Shown piece after piece: positions 32,098 through 43,991 of a stretch of DNA of 64,000 bases. Both the position numbers and the translations under genes were made by a program. The notes below the pieces were generated by a model, which did not search any database, had not been told where the DNA came from, and saw only the letters and a program-made list of their open reading frames with translations. Every line of letters starts with the position of its first letter. Position 1 is the stretch's first letter. This DNA comes from Diphasiastrum complanatum (taxonomy: Eukaryota > Streptophyta > Lycopodiopsida > Lycopodiales > Lycopodiaceae), in assembly GCA_029204225.1 (NCBI GenBank), contig CM055098.1, positions 52,660,728 to 52,724,727 of the forward strand, in the 5' to 3' direction.

Positions 32098-32520
32098 AAC
32101 TATTCTTCTTGCTTCAATGCCAATTCAAATGTAAAAATATGAGCAGCTATTTATACTAAACAAAATGCTGCAACGTCCAATAGTAGGATAGCCAATAAGG
32201 TCATAGATCATAATGGATAGTGAGCTGGCATCCATTCAATTGGTAATTCCTGGAAATTTACTTGATGTAAGATTAGGGCAAGTCTTTAGCTTCAAGACGA
32301 GTGAAACGTTAAGTGCCAATCAATCGACATGGCCAAAGTGCCCGAACTTCGAAGTCTTCGAAGTTTGTCGATGTTGTCAATAAACGTCGGAGCCACCTAT
32401 GAGCCATTTTCGAGTAGTTCTGTAGACTGTGTAGAAACAGAAAGAAAACTGCAAGTTTGGATAAGAATTGGACGAAGATTAAAATGTCAATTAGTCGATT
32501 AGTAGGAGAATAATCTAACA
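31503..32520 (-). mobile_element. Solo LTR, copia family A, with (GA)n expansion
   Basis: 1018 bp beginning TGTTAGATTATTCTCC and ending TTTCCAACA on the minus strand, flanked by identical TCCTT (31498-31502 and 32521-32525). No internal domain adjoins it. At 32019-32095 a (GA)n array of about 38 repeats replaces the 4-5 GA units found at the same place in the other two LTR copies. Confidence 0.9.
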
Positions 32521-32525
32521 TCCTT

Positions 32526-32940
32526 GGGGTACATCACGTGTATGTACCTACACATGCCAAGTCATGTCAGATGATCTCAAAATGTTCATAACAAACATGC
32601 ATAAAAGAAAATTCATAATTCATAATTCACGTCATGTGAAAGAAATATCTTTATTTTTTAGAGCTATTTGTTAAAAATTTATAGATGGCTAGCAAATGTG
32701 TGATTACAAAAGAATAGTATAATTAATTTTCCAAAATGGATAATTTGGAGCACCACAAAAGCAATGTTTCTACCTTCAACATCTTGCTTAATATCTACAA
32801 AAGATAAGTAAGCCTAGAAGGAACTTCTCTCTCACTAGATGACCATCCTAGCATAGGTGTACATGACATGTTAATGATTCATCCTTATTATCATTTACAA
32901 TATCAAGAGAGTATGACTTACTACTCCACTAAAGTATCAT
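32526..32940. other. AT-rich, nothing recognised
   Basis: No gene or repeat boundary seen between the solo LTR and the gag relic. Confidence 0.5.
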
Positions 32941-32944
32941 CGTT

Positions 32945-33560
32945 ATTTATCTGTGACGTATCCCCTTCATCAAAGATAACATCTCGAATCACAATAGGAT
33001 CAAGCCCTTGACTTTGACCTTGTTGTGTCCAATCACTTTGCCCTTCCACTCTTCCTTAATAAAGAATGCCCCTTCATCTCCATCAATATTGGGACATGCA
33101 CATCCCTTTGTCTTCATGTTGGCTAATCAATACCCCTTACCTACCCAAGGCACTTTGAAAATCTCCAAGTAGGATAGTTCCTTTTGAATGGCATATCCTT
33201 GAACTAGGTTTTCATAGCCATCTCCAAAACCATTGAGAAATATTTGAATAATTTTACCTTCTTTGATAGCACCACCTACAAAAACAAGATCACCATTGAG
33301 AAATTTAACTCTCAAAGCATATGCATATGCACTTTCATCTTCATGCTTATAGCCTTTTTTATTTCTCGAATTCAACATCCTCAATGTATACTTTGACTTA
33401 AAGGTCTTAGAAAGAATATCTCAAGCCTCTTTTTCTATTGTACAATCTCTTACTTCCTTGAGAGGTTCATTAGACACATTCATTTTGACAACATGTATAG
33501 CTAGTCTAGTTGTCTTATCATACTTTTGGATTTCTAGTGCTACTTTAAGACCTTATCTCA
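32945..33560 (-). pseudogene. Retrotransposon gag relic (UBN2-like)
   Basis: Minus strand: KYDKTTRLAIHVVKMNVSNE, KSKYTLRMLNSRNKKGYKHE, then ESAYAYALRVKFLNGDLVFV and EGKIIQIFLNGFGDGYENLV. The pattern (load, move, flexible yield-type helix, then ALP/GFGD-type turn) fits copia gag. Stops interrupt it before and after the 33384-33127 frame. Confidence 0.55.
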
Positions 33561-33819
33561 ATCCCTAGCACAATGTCCATCTGATCATGTATAACAATAA
33601 CTCATTACATCTCTATCTCCACATAAAATAATTTGAAAAACTCAATCTATCACTATTTTCCATCGATTAAAAATTTGAGACCTTCATTTTAAGCAACTTA
33701 TATGTAAGATATGATGTGTCAAACATGTGGGAGTTACTGATTGAACTTCAATATTTTCATATATGGGACTACATTATTGTGAATTTTACATTCAATTTTT
33801 TGCGTGTTTGCTCTTAAAA

Positions 33820-34340
33820 TTCCTATATGATAATAGAAACATGCCTATAAAGAAAAAATTGAATTTTGAGGTCTATAGAGATAGATACGTGCATCCAGAG
33901 TTACCCATTTAAGTGTTGATAAAAGTCACCAAAACTGGAATTATCAAATTTGAGTGTATAACACCATGATTTTAAGAATATTTTTTTGGATTGTCTACTT
34001 TAAAAAGTATTATATGACCATAGAAACATGTCTCTCAATTTTTTTGTCAATTTGGAGTTATGTAGACATAGATATGTGCATTTAAAATTACTCATATCAA
34101 GTGTTGAAAAGTGTTGAAAATTATTGAAAGGTGCTAAAAAGTTGCAGCTCTTTTAGAAGTGCTTTTTACAACCCTTTCTTTGGCTATCTACTTTCAAAAA
34201 TCCTTTATGACCATAGAAACATGTCTATAAAAAAATTAAATTTGGAGTCCTATAGAGATATATACGTGCAACTAAAGTTACCCATGTGAAGTGTTGAAAA
34301 GTGTTGAAAATTGAAGTTTTTTGCAAGTAAATTGCCATCA
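33820..34340. repeat. Diverged tandem repeat, unit about 190 bp, three copies
   Basis: The segment GACCATAGAAACATGTCT, preceded by CTACTTT-AAAA and followed by ATAGAGATAGATACGTGCA and AAGTGTTGAAAAGTGTTGAA, recurs with starts near 33829, 34016 and 34209. Satellite-like relic. Confidence 0.7.
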
Positions 34341-34349
34341 ACTGAGAGA

Positions 34350-37300
34350 GAAAAAATTGCAAGTCTTCCAATAACACAATGAAAAGTCAAGTCTAGTTCC
34401 ACATACAATTGAAATATTAAAATTTCAATCATTTGATGGCATGTTATGTCTCGTCAAGTGACCAAGGGTTTTATGTGCACTTTCATGCGCATGTGCACAA
34501 AAGTGGGCTGAAAACAACTCTAGTGTTAAAACAAAGCAAAATATAATCATAGCACACAACACCTACTTACTATGAGAATTATTCAACCACCATAGTGTTA
34601 TAATAGTCATAGAAATCTCATTGATGTACTCACATAGCTCAATATACATAATTACTTATTGCATTTTTGTGTGTGTGTTATGTTCTGTATCAGTTGCTAT
34701 GTGTAGACTGTCCACTCTACTTCAATTACCAAACGAGTCTATTCAATCTTTTTTTTATTTATCTTAAATATCATATCGATGAATGTATGGTAGTCGTAGA
34801 TGCCTAAAATTTCACATTCGTCATGGTTGTCATAAATACCTATAATGATACTCAACTCAATCAATTGAATGATATCAGCAAACTAGCAAAATCATATCTG
34901 TCAAAACTGAAAGAACAGTCATGGGTATAATTTCATCAATCCTTTCCTCTTGGGAATCAAACAATTTTTCGCATTTGGGCTTGTCAGAAAGTTTTACCTT
35001 GTTGAGATTGGGACGTCCTTCCTCTAACAGCTATAGCAATGGTTGTTGGTAGCTATAAGTTTGTTGTTGTGGCTATTGCAACTTGCCATTGGTATTGACG
35101 AGCAGCTTGCACTTGTTTCATGAGCTACAAAAGTTGCAATATCTTTGCAATTGAATTATGAATTGATTTGCTTGGACATTTGTTGGCAATGTGGTTCCCA
35201 TCAAAATGTGGCGCTACACAATATTGCATTTCAAGATTTGGAGGTGTCCTTGCACAATTTCTTGGGTTAAGGAGCTCTTGAGCTTTTGTTTGAAATCAAG
35301 TTTATTTATCTAGTTGTACTTGTTGTGTTTTTTGCAAGTGGTCTAGCTATTGTAAAAGCAATTGTGTCGTGTTAGATGAAGAAATGGATGCTCCTTCATC
35401 TCATCTCTTGTAATTTACATCAACTGGTTGCATGTTTGATGATTATATCTCATCAAATGCATCATCCTCTTTTTGGATGGCATCATCCATGACTTCTCAC
35501 AAGGAGAAATAAGATTTGAGTGCATTTATCTCATGGCGACAATAACACAAATTATTTTGGTGGACAATTCTATCAATTTATTAGATAGGTAATGCTTTTA
35601 TACTACGTTACCCAATCTCCAAACATATTTCTTGAAATATCCAAGGGGATCATCCAAGAATCAATCTAAATCCTCATAAGCTTTGATTAGCCCTTACTTT
35701 CTATAATAGTATGTGACTCAAAAAGCAACAATATAACTAACTGGAAATCTCCATCAAAATAAACACTTGAAGGCTATATATAAAGTTAAAAAGTAATTAG
35801 CAGCATCCAAATTATTCCATCCTAACATGACAGATGCCATATAATAAACCACAGCCAAAAATAATCTTCCACAAATAACTTCTACCTAGAGGCAAATGCC
35901 AAAATAGTTTTTACTTCATAAGATCATCTCTATGTAATATCTTATGACAACGTATTACAATGAAAGAACGGCTTATGATAATCAAGTATCATCATCACTA
36001 ATGTTTGATAATCTCTAGTACAATTGTATTTTTAAAAAGAGACTAGATTGAACACTTGTATCACGACACAAGTCAAGAATTTTGTTCAGATAATCATATT
36101 GTGTTTTTGTTTTGTACATTTTGTTTACAAGACATATTGACATTTTGTCACTAAGCTCCAACTTCTAAAGCTTAAATTTGGTAAGTCCTCTCAATTTATA
36201 AGTGAGTCATGTTCTCACTACTCAAATGTTGGAGACTTTGAGTTTGTTCAATGATGAGGACATATCAAATGTAAACTAATGATTATGTCGATTTAACTTT
36301 ACTATTCTACTAGCAAGCAATCTACGCCAATACATTATTTTTAATGAGTTGATCCCAATTCCATTGATCCTTACAAAACTCAAAATACTGAGAAACGATT
36401 CATAAAATTTACCAATAATATTGCATGCAAATGAATGTCCTAAAAAAGTGCTGATTGGCATATTATTCAAAAATATTCAAAACACGATTTGGATCTTGAT
36501 GGTTATAAACCTTGACAAGAAATTAAAATTATCAAACATGTTTCCTCAAAGCTAACACCTAAGTCACAACCTCATTGTGTCCAATTGTCTTGTCAATGAG
36601 ATAAAGAAAACTTGAGAACAGTATGAAATGAAAATTAAGAAAGATGAGATAAATGTTAAAGCTCTTTCGAAAATGCAAGTCCAGTTATGAAACAATCACT
36701 TTAAGTCAAGTTTGTGCAAGGAATTTTGAGCTAGTTGTGGGCATTTCCTATGCATCAACAGCTTTTTAGTTTTGCCTATGAATTGATGGACGATTTTACA
36801 AAATATTGGGATTTTTACGTTTAACATAGTAATTCTCACTAATAAAGTGCATCATATACAACATTTACCTAGTATCGACATTTTGGTACCACTAGTTTTA
36901 GAGCATGGTGTACTGTACATAGGCATAACAATCGAGGTTCAAGCACGAGCCTTCATAGGCAGATAGAAAACTTTTATCTAACTTAGCTAGTTAGGGGGAC
37001 CTAGTGTGTCTTGTCAAATCTTGAAGAAGCTTCTTAGCAAAGCCAAGCAGTACCTTACTCTAGTGAAGTCAAAAGGGAATTGACATAAGGAACCCGACAA
37101 GCTAAAAAAATGACTTTCATACATTGCCTTGCCAAATAATAAATGTATATTACCAAGATCATTGTGTTTAATAGAAAGAATATAGACTATTCTTCCACAT
37201 ACTTATACAACAAATATGGAAGAATAATTTGACATGGTTTAAACTATTCATTCCCTTGTGTGCACCCTCCAAATCATATTCAGGTTCAACATGTCATCTT

Positions 37301-38100
37301 GCAACTCGAGCAATAACTCGCATCACTTATAAAACATTGCCCCATGCTATGATGTAAAAAACATGAAAATGATCCCTAGCATGTTCTGCAACAATTTAAG
37401 GCTATATATAAACTGATCTAATTTCTCCAAGATAAAAGAAACAAGTAGATTGAAATGTTTAGAATTCCATATACATAACCTTGGGAGTCTAATTTCTGGT
37501 ATATATCATGGTATGGATTTTGTCGGTAATCATTGATCATCGTAGAACTTAACAACATTTTTCATTGCATTGACATAAAGCAAAGCCACTCCTTGCGTTC
37601 AAGGATATTGTTCGATCGTAGCATCGCTAAGGTACGGTCTTAGCACAGTTTGTTTAATATTTGTGCATCTTTTCAATATATCATCACAACAGCCCAGGGT
37701 CAAGCAATTTCTTACACTCATGCATAACTCCAGCAAATCAAGTGAACATATAATTGTAAGAGTAGCCTTTTTTTGGAAGGATTTGATACACTTTACGCAC
37801 CTCTTTGATTTTCTTAAAGAGGCAAAAAATATGTATGCAACTGGTCCAATATCATAACAGAGTCCTTGACAACTGATATTTCTTTTTGTGCATTGATATA
37901 TATCTTTGAATAAGCCATCAATCTTCAAAAAATTATCCCCTATATTATATATGCACATTGTATATGATAACGCCATCGAGCCTAGCATTTAGGCAAGCTA
38001 TCTTGAATATGCGACCTTGATAAAATGATTCTTGCAAAAGAAACACTCTTCCAATTTAAATAGGGCAATCTTTACCTAGTTCAAACAATCAAGACATTAT
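34350..38100. other. AT-rich stretch with one weak gag zinc-knuckle relic
   Basis: At 35260-34960 on the minus strand, QYCVAPHFDGNHIANKCPSK followed by Gln-rich sequence resembles a retroelement zinc-knuckle region, but stops interrupt it. Elsewhere no gene was recognised. A Cys-rich minus-strand frame at 37599-37988 has no convincing family. Confidence 0.35.
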
Positions 38101-38136
38101 ACCGATGGAAATAAGAGACATAGGCGCGGTTTGAAC

Positions 38137-38667
38137 CTTGAAATTCGATCTAATCGATGCTCCCTTGCCCTGCAAAACAGATCATAATTGAATTTTTCAA
38201 GTGCTCCTTAAAACCCAAGTTCTATTTTCAGCGGAAGTGCAAAACAGGCTGATCAACTTTTGCAGGAACTATGTTTTGACTGCTTTCGTGCTCTAACTGC
38301 AAAACCATCCTGATGCTGGTATAGAAACCCATAACAACATTGATTGCCAGCACAGGATCCTTCTATAAACATGTATATGCTCGTTACAACCTGCTTTACT
38401 TAAAATCCAGCTCTTCCAAAGGACAATTGACACAAATGCATTCATCCTTCAAGAAACCCATAATACATTGCATCTAAAAAAAGTAACCCATTATATTTAG
38501 GACATATGCAACCAGAACAAAAGACACTGCTGAGAGATTTAGGATCACATGCCCTTAGATATGTGAAAAGAGTCACAAACCTCTTTCTCACGTTCTTGAA
38601 ATTCTCTACATGATGTTGCAGTAGTTCAGCCTCGGTCAAAGTTTTCACGTGTGTCTGAAGCTCAGCC
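38137..38667 (-). other. Possible exon pair of an unidentified gene
   Basis: Exon 38582-38667: acceptor GATTCAG before AELQTHVKTLTEAELLQHHV and ENFKNVRKR, then donor AGAAAGAG|GTTTGT (phase 2). About 410 bp downstream, acceptor TTTTGCAG at 38170 opens a segment that in the matching phase reads AREHRLDRISR, with a donor-like CAAG|GTTC near 38137. The junction gives a continuous basic stretch. Product unknown. Confidence 0.3.
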
Positions 38668-38669
38668 TG

Positions 38670-39920
38670 AATCACATTGTAGACCAGAACGATTAAAAAA
38701 GGTTGATGCAAAAGAAACAAGAATTGAGAGACGCTACATGGATATGATCATAAACAAGATGCAATGAAAACAGTTGGATGAGCATCCAGATTTCAAACAT
38801 GGTGCAGATAGTGAACAAGGTTCTACAAAAACTGTACATGACAAAGATGACAGCACACAAGATGATGTTGAAGAAGACGCTGAAAGTGCTGGAAAGAAAA
38901 TATTCCAAAAAGGTAATTCTGCAAAAGGAATGAGTTGAAGAAGATGCCTATGATGAGGTCAAAGAGGGAAAGGAGGTGGCATGTCATGTCCCTGTGTCAC
39001 ATATGCCATCAGGGAAAAGACACTCGGCACCGCTTCTGGTGACTCATCAATAACTTGGAACATATAGCTCAAATGAGGGGCAACAATAGGACCAGAGGCA
39101 ATGTGCAGTTCTTAGATTGATAGTCCACTTCTTGCACTTTAAACATCGATCTTGTGCTTGAGTTGCAACCATCTCAAGTCACCATCTCAAGTCACCGGCG
39201 CTTCAGAAATAACAATTAATCTCTGACACTTCATTTATAATGATTGGTGAAGTAGACCATGTTATGAGGCCTTGTTGGCCCTGTTAACAGTAGGATAAGG
39301 TTACTTGGTCCTATAAGCAGTGACTTGGCGTTTAGACGAGCTTACTCAGCCTTTTATCAGGCTCCTTGCCCTTAACTCATAGAAGCCCCTAATTAGCTAT
39401 GAATAAACTTATTTCCTCCTTATTTTGTAGATTAATTGTTGGAGAGAAGTTCTTAGCTTAGCATATCACAGTCAGTTAGCTTTAGTTACATTGATTGTGG
39501 ATCAGCTTTGCTATTATCATGATTCTTAGGGAGACTTTCATCATTATACTTTCTATTTGCAGTCCAACTTCATGTGTTGAATGTGGGTGGTAGGAGAGAT
39601 AGTGCAGTTAGAAATCTGAGTGGCGTCAATCTCGTCAGAAGGGCTAGAAGGAGTGTTGTTATGGTTCGTGGAAGATGCCATGATCAAGGATGATGGAGAT
39701 GAAGGTGTATTGGACAGTTTTGGATTGGTAGGGAGGCCTTGGTAAGGGATCACTAAAACAGGGGGTGAAATGGGCGATTTTTGGGGTGACAGATTGGAAC
39801 AGAAGGGAATGGAACTGAATGCAAGGTATTTGAAGACTGAGAAGAGCATGTGCAAGTTTTTAGAGCATTTGGAAATAGTTGGAAGTTTAGTGTAAAACTG
39901 GCTTGTTGTTTTAATATGGC
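38670..39920. other. Nothing firmly recognised
   Basis: A Ser/Thr/Pro-rich minus-strand frame (39945-39553) is open for 130 codons but has no recognisable domain and overlaps the start of gypsy 2. Confidence 0.4.
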
Positions 39921-39924
39921 TGGC

Positions 39925-41848
39925 CCCCCATGACCTCATTCGCATGAATGGGTTTGTAGGTCGCCAATCTGTGGCTGTTCTTTTTGATGATGGTTCAACC
40001 CATAATTTTATTAAATCAAAGTGGCCACCGTCAAGTAACCGTTTGTATGTGGTGAAAACTCAAAGTGGCCACCGCGTCCAGTAACCATATGGGGAAGATC
40101 GGCAAGCTTGGGACCAGCTTGTTCCTCAATTGCCGCTCAAGATTCAAGATTATGTCGAATCGCTTGATTTTCATAATATGAATTTTGATAGTGTAGACAT
40201 AATCTTAGGAAAGAAGTGGTTCTACTCCAAAAAGGAGTCCTTCAAAACGGACTATGTAACCCATAGTGTAACCTTTTTGCATAATGGCTCATTTGCTGAA
40301 CCAATGTTTCATGGGCGCGTTTCGTACGTCGTTTCATACGTGTTTCGAAACACGTTTGAAACGCGTATGAAACGTCTGGTCCAGGTTCGAAACGGGAAAT
40401 TTTTTTTAGGGTTTTTTTTTTTTTGAAAATGTGTTTTTGAGGGTTTTTGGGGTTTACAAATGTCATAGAAAGTCTAGTAACAAGTAGATACATCCAATTT
40501 CATGAGAATGCTCTAGAAAATGCAATTTCAAGAGGAGAAGCTGTGTCTGGTAACTATGGTCACTTTCCTCAATCAATTATTGATATTGTCATGGATAGGT
40601 TATTAGGTTGCAAGAATCTGTTCATGCCCATTGCCAGTACATACTACAAAGCTTATGGCGCAGTTTTTGGGGTTTACAGATGTCATAGACAGTCTAGTAA
40701 CAAGTAGATACATCCCATTTCATGAGAATGCTCTAGAGAAATTAGAATGCAATTTCAAGAGGAGAAGCTGTGTATGGTGATTATGGTCACTTTCCTCAGT
40801 CAATTATTGAAATTATTGATACTATCATGGATAGGTTATTAGGTTGCGAGAATCTGTTCATGCCCATTTCCAGTACATACTACAAAGCTTATGGCGCGGT
40901 TTCACAAAAAAAAAAATTGGTTTTTTTTTTTTCGGTCGTTTCGAACACTGAAATGGCATTTCGAAACGGGGTCATTTTGTACGTCCCGTTTCAAACGCGT
41001 TTCGAGAAAACATTGTGCTGAACTTAAAGGCAATGTGGATATGCCTTCTCATCTTGTTGTATTGACTTTAGAAGTTGTTAAATGTTTGAAAGACTCTTAA
41101 GTATAAAGTTTATCTTTGTTTTCTAAAAGATGAAATCTATGTTTGATGATCATGTTGCACAGACTTTAAATATTGATTTGTCACAAATGCCTTTGAATGT
41201 GCCTATAAACAACCCCTTAAGTGTTAATTCACCTGAAGGTAGGGTATTTAACAACTTAGGCAAGAATCTAGCGATGCTTTTCCTGAAAAACTACCTGATG
41301 GCCTACCTCCCCAAAGGAGTGTCGACCATCAGATAGAGTTACTTCCCAATAGCGTATCCCTTTTTCCATATAGGGTTAGCGCTAAGGAAGAGGATGAAAT
41401 TTCTAGCCAATTACAGGAACTTCTTAGGATGGGTCACATTCGGCCTAGTAAGTCCCCTCAGGGAGCACCAATCTTTTTGGTTAGTAAAAAGGATGGATGC
41501 ACACGTTTGTCTGGCAATTTTAAAAAATTAAATAAGTTAACCATTAAGAACCGATATCCTTTACCTAGGATGGCTGATCGAATGGATAGTCTGAGTGGAG
41601 CTAAGTATTTCTCCAAGATTGACCTTAGATCAAGATACCATCAAGTAAGGATTAGGAATGAGGATGTTCCTAAAACTAGTTTTCGAACCAAGTACGGTCA
41701 TTATGAGCTTTTAGTTTTACCCTTTGGACTCACGTATGCACCTGCCACTTTGTAGCAGATGATGAACGATATTCTTCGTCCATATCTGGGAAAATTTGTG
41801 GCAGTGTATTAGGACGACATATTAATTTATACTTGAACCCTTGAAGAG
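39925..41848 (+). pseudogene. Gypsy element 2: protease and reverse transcriptase, first part
   Basis: HDLIRMNGFVGRQSVAVLFD followed by DGSTHNFIKSK is the protease (D-D-G form, as in gypsy 1), then VDIILGKKWFYSKKES. A hAT insertion splits it at 40302-41015. After it the RT reads [60 protein letters not shown] and, past a stop, QMMNDILRPYLGKFVAVY-DD-ILIYT with the YLDD tyrosine followed by a stop. The RT is cut at 41848 by a copia LTR and resumes as integrase at about 45915. Confidence 0.85.
40302..41015. mobile_element. Non-autonomous hAT element carrying a tandemly duplicated gene fragment
   Basis: 714 bp flanked by the 8-bp duplication TGCTGAAC (40294-40301 and 41016-41023). Ends are CAATGTTTC and AAAACATTG, a short terminal inverted repeat with the CA-start usual for hAT. 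Subterminal zones are packed with GTTTCGAAAC/CGTTTC motifs. Removing it restores the gypsy reading frame (SFAE followed by LKGNVDMPS). The interior is a 220-236-bp unit repeated twice (40443-40662, 40663-40898) that reads SLVTSRYIPFHENALE, then YGHFPQSIIEI, MDRLLGC and LFMPISSTYYKAYGAV. That protein is unrecognised. Confidence 0.85.
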
Positions 41849-42953
41849 TGTTGGATTTATTCTCCTTCTCTCCCTAAATCCCATAGTTAATCTTAATTCA
41901 TTCATATTGTTGCATATTTACTCACATTATCATACAGTCTGCAGAAATACACGTGATTCGAAGACAAGCATCTACGCAACAGTCAAACTGTAGAGGGCAG
42001 TCAAACTATCAAAGAAGGTCGAATTATTGAAGGAGTGTCGAGTATCGACGGGTGCTTGAATGTTCTATTCGAACAACTATCGAATCGAGCATTCGAACAA
42101 TTGTCACCCTCAACTCCAGCTAATCGACTGTCTATCACCCGACTCCAACTTGAATGGACAAATTGTCGAATTCGACTGCTGACGTGGTACCATTCAAAAT
42201 AAAGCTAGTCACCCATACTAGCTATTTTTGATACTGTGCAACTGCTTTGACAATGACAGCAACTATGGTCACCACCTGTTCGAATAGTGATAGTGACACC
42301 CATGACCGCCGCCAAAATTCACATCAGACAACATAAGCTCAACATCCTTTATGCTTTGTATATATCTACACACATGTACAGTAATTAAGAGTAGAAGAGA
42401 GATCGATTATTATTTTATCTTGTTCAGATAACCAAGCTATCAAGCATTGTAAATCGATCATCAAACACAGTAGATGTACCACATCAATTAGATTCAGACA
42501 AATAATCAAAATAAGCTATCGAATATCGAATCGTCATAGCTATTACAGAACCAAAAGTTAGTTTCGAGCACGCGGTTACTACTGCAATTGTCTTGTGCTC
42601 TCCACATCATTTGACTTGTTTTCTCTCCTTTATGAATCAATTAATTGTCTTATTGCGTTCAGGATAATGTCAATGTGCAAGCTATGCTTTCTTTATCGTT
42701 CTGTCTAATACTCTCTTATACTTTTGTCTGATCTGTCCGACTTTATTTCCGCAACTAATCAATCATAAGACTTTGTGTTTGCCTACGTAATCGATTCTAT
42801 CGATTCTAACGACTTCGAAGTTAGAATCAAGTAGAATCAGCCGAGTCAACTCATCATTATGATTTTAATTTGATAGGCCTACTGCATGAGCCGAGGAGAT
42901 TGTCGATAGGGGATCTCGATATTCGAGACTCATATCCCACCAATCTCCCAGCA
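41849..42953 (+). mobile_element. 5' LTR of copia element C (family A relative)
   Basis: 1105 bp starting TGTTGGATTTATTCTCC and ending CTCCCAGCA, directly followed by a primer-binding site at 42954-42966 (TGGTATCAGAGCC). Related to the LTRs at 1610, 8517 and 31503. Inserted in gypsy 2 RT; the 3' LTR is not present. Confidence 0.9.
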
Positions 42954-43116
42954 TGGTATCAGAGCCAATGGTTATCTGATTCCTATCTCTGATCTCGATC
43001 AAAAGCTTCCCACAGGACTTGATTCTATCGACTGATAGAATAATTGTTTTCTTGTTCTTATAGCACTAGTTTTTCATTTCTTGAGTCACTAATAGTTATT
43101 ACTATCTAACTTTGAC

Positions 43117-43991
43117 ATGGATTCCTAAAGCAAAGCTGGTCTCATCGTAGACAAGCTCGATGGATCCAACTACCACTTGTGGAAACTTAAGATGAGAACA
43201 ATGCTAATGGCTAAGGAATTGTACGATGTTGTCATAGTGACAAAGTTAGACCTAAAGGAGATGACACAGCAATCTCCAGATAGAAGCTAAAAGATGACAA
43301 AGCCTTCGTGTTGATCATCCTCAACATATTAGATACACAAATCGGCCGTGTATGTGAAGCTCGGACGTTGAAAGAAGTCTAGGATATCCTGAGAACAGTG
43401 TACGATGTGTGGGATATAACTTCCAAGGTTCATCTCAAAAGAAGATTCTTCTCCCTCAGGATAGCAAATGATGATTTGCTACATAAACAAATCAACCAGT
43501 TCAAGAACCTCCTGCAACAGATGGTCGTTGTCGGATCAGTCATAGACGATCAAGACGAAGTGATGACACTGCTATCGAGCCTGCCATCCGCATAAGAAAA
43601 CTTGGAGATGATCATCACGACACACTCAGATCTGACTCTATCAAGAGTCATTGCTATGTTGTTGCAGGAAGAGAATCGAAGCAACGGATCTTCCAGTTCC
43701 TCAAATGTAGAATCTCATGCCCTTTATGCAATCAGAAGCTTGAACGAACAGAAGAAGAAAGGCCCGAAACAACACAAGTCGAATCAAAAGCCGACACACA
43801 ATCCAGAGCAATCGACAAAACCACCGACAAAGAAGAAGATGTTCTGCAAGTACTGCAAGTGCACAAACCACGAGATTCAAAATTGTCGCATACTAAAAGC
43901 CAAGAACAACAACAAGATGCAATCGAATCAACAAGCGAATGCAGCTGCAGAAACATCACATGCCCCCAGTCAAGAGGTGAATCATTCATGA
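43117..43991 (+). pseudogene. Copia C gag and zinc knuckle
   Basis: Starts MDS with a stop at codon 4, then IVDKLDGSNYHLWKLKMRTM; UBN2 core in VHLKRRFFSLRIANDDLLHK, QINQFKNLLQQMVVVGSVID and DEVMTLLSSLPSA; a Ser/Lys/Gln linker; zinc knuckle CKYCKCTNHEIQNC (CX2CX4HX4C intact). Several stops and frameshifts in the first 300 bp. Confidence 0.85.

Noticed and set aside
37599-37988. Cys/Leu-rich minus-strand ORF resembling F-box/LRR sequence
   Set aside because: The LRR pattern is irregular, no repeats align, and there is no splice or homology support.
39553-39945. 130-codon Ser/Pro-rich minus-strand ORF
   Set aside because: Low-complexity composition, overlaps gypsy 2 antisense, no domain.
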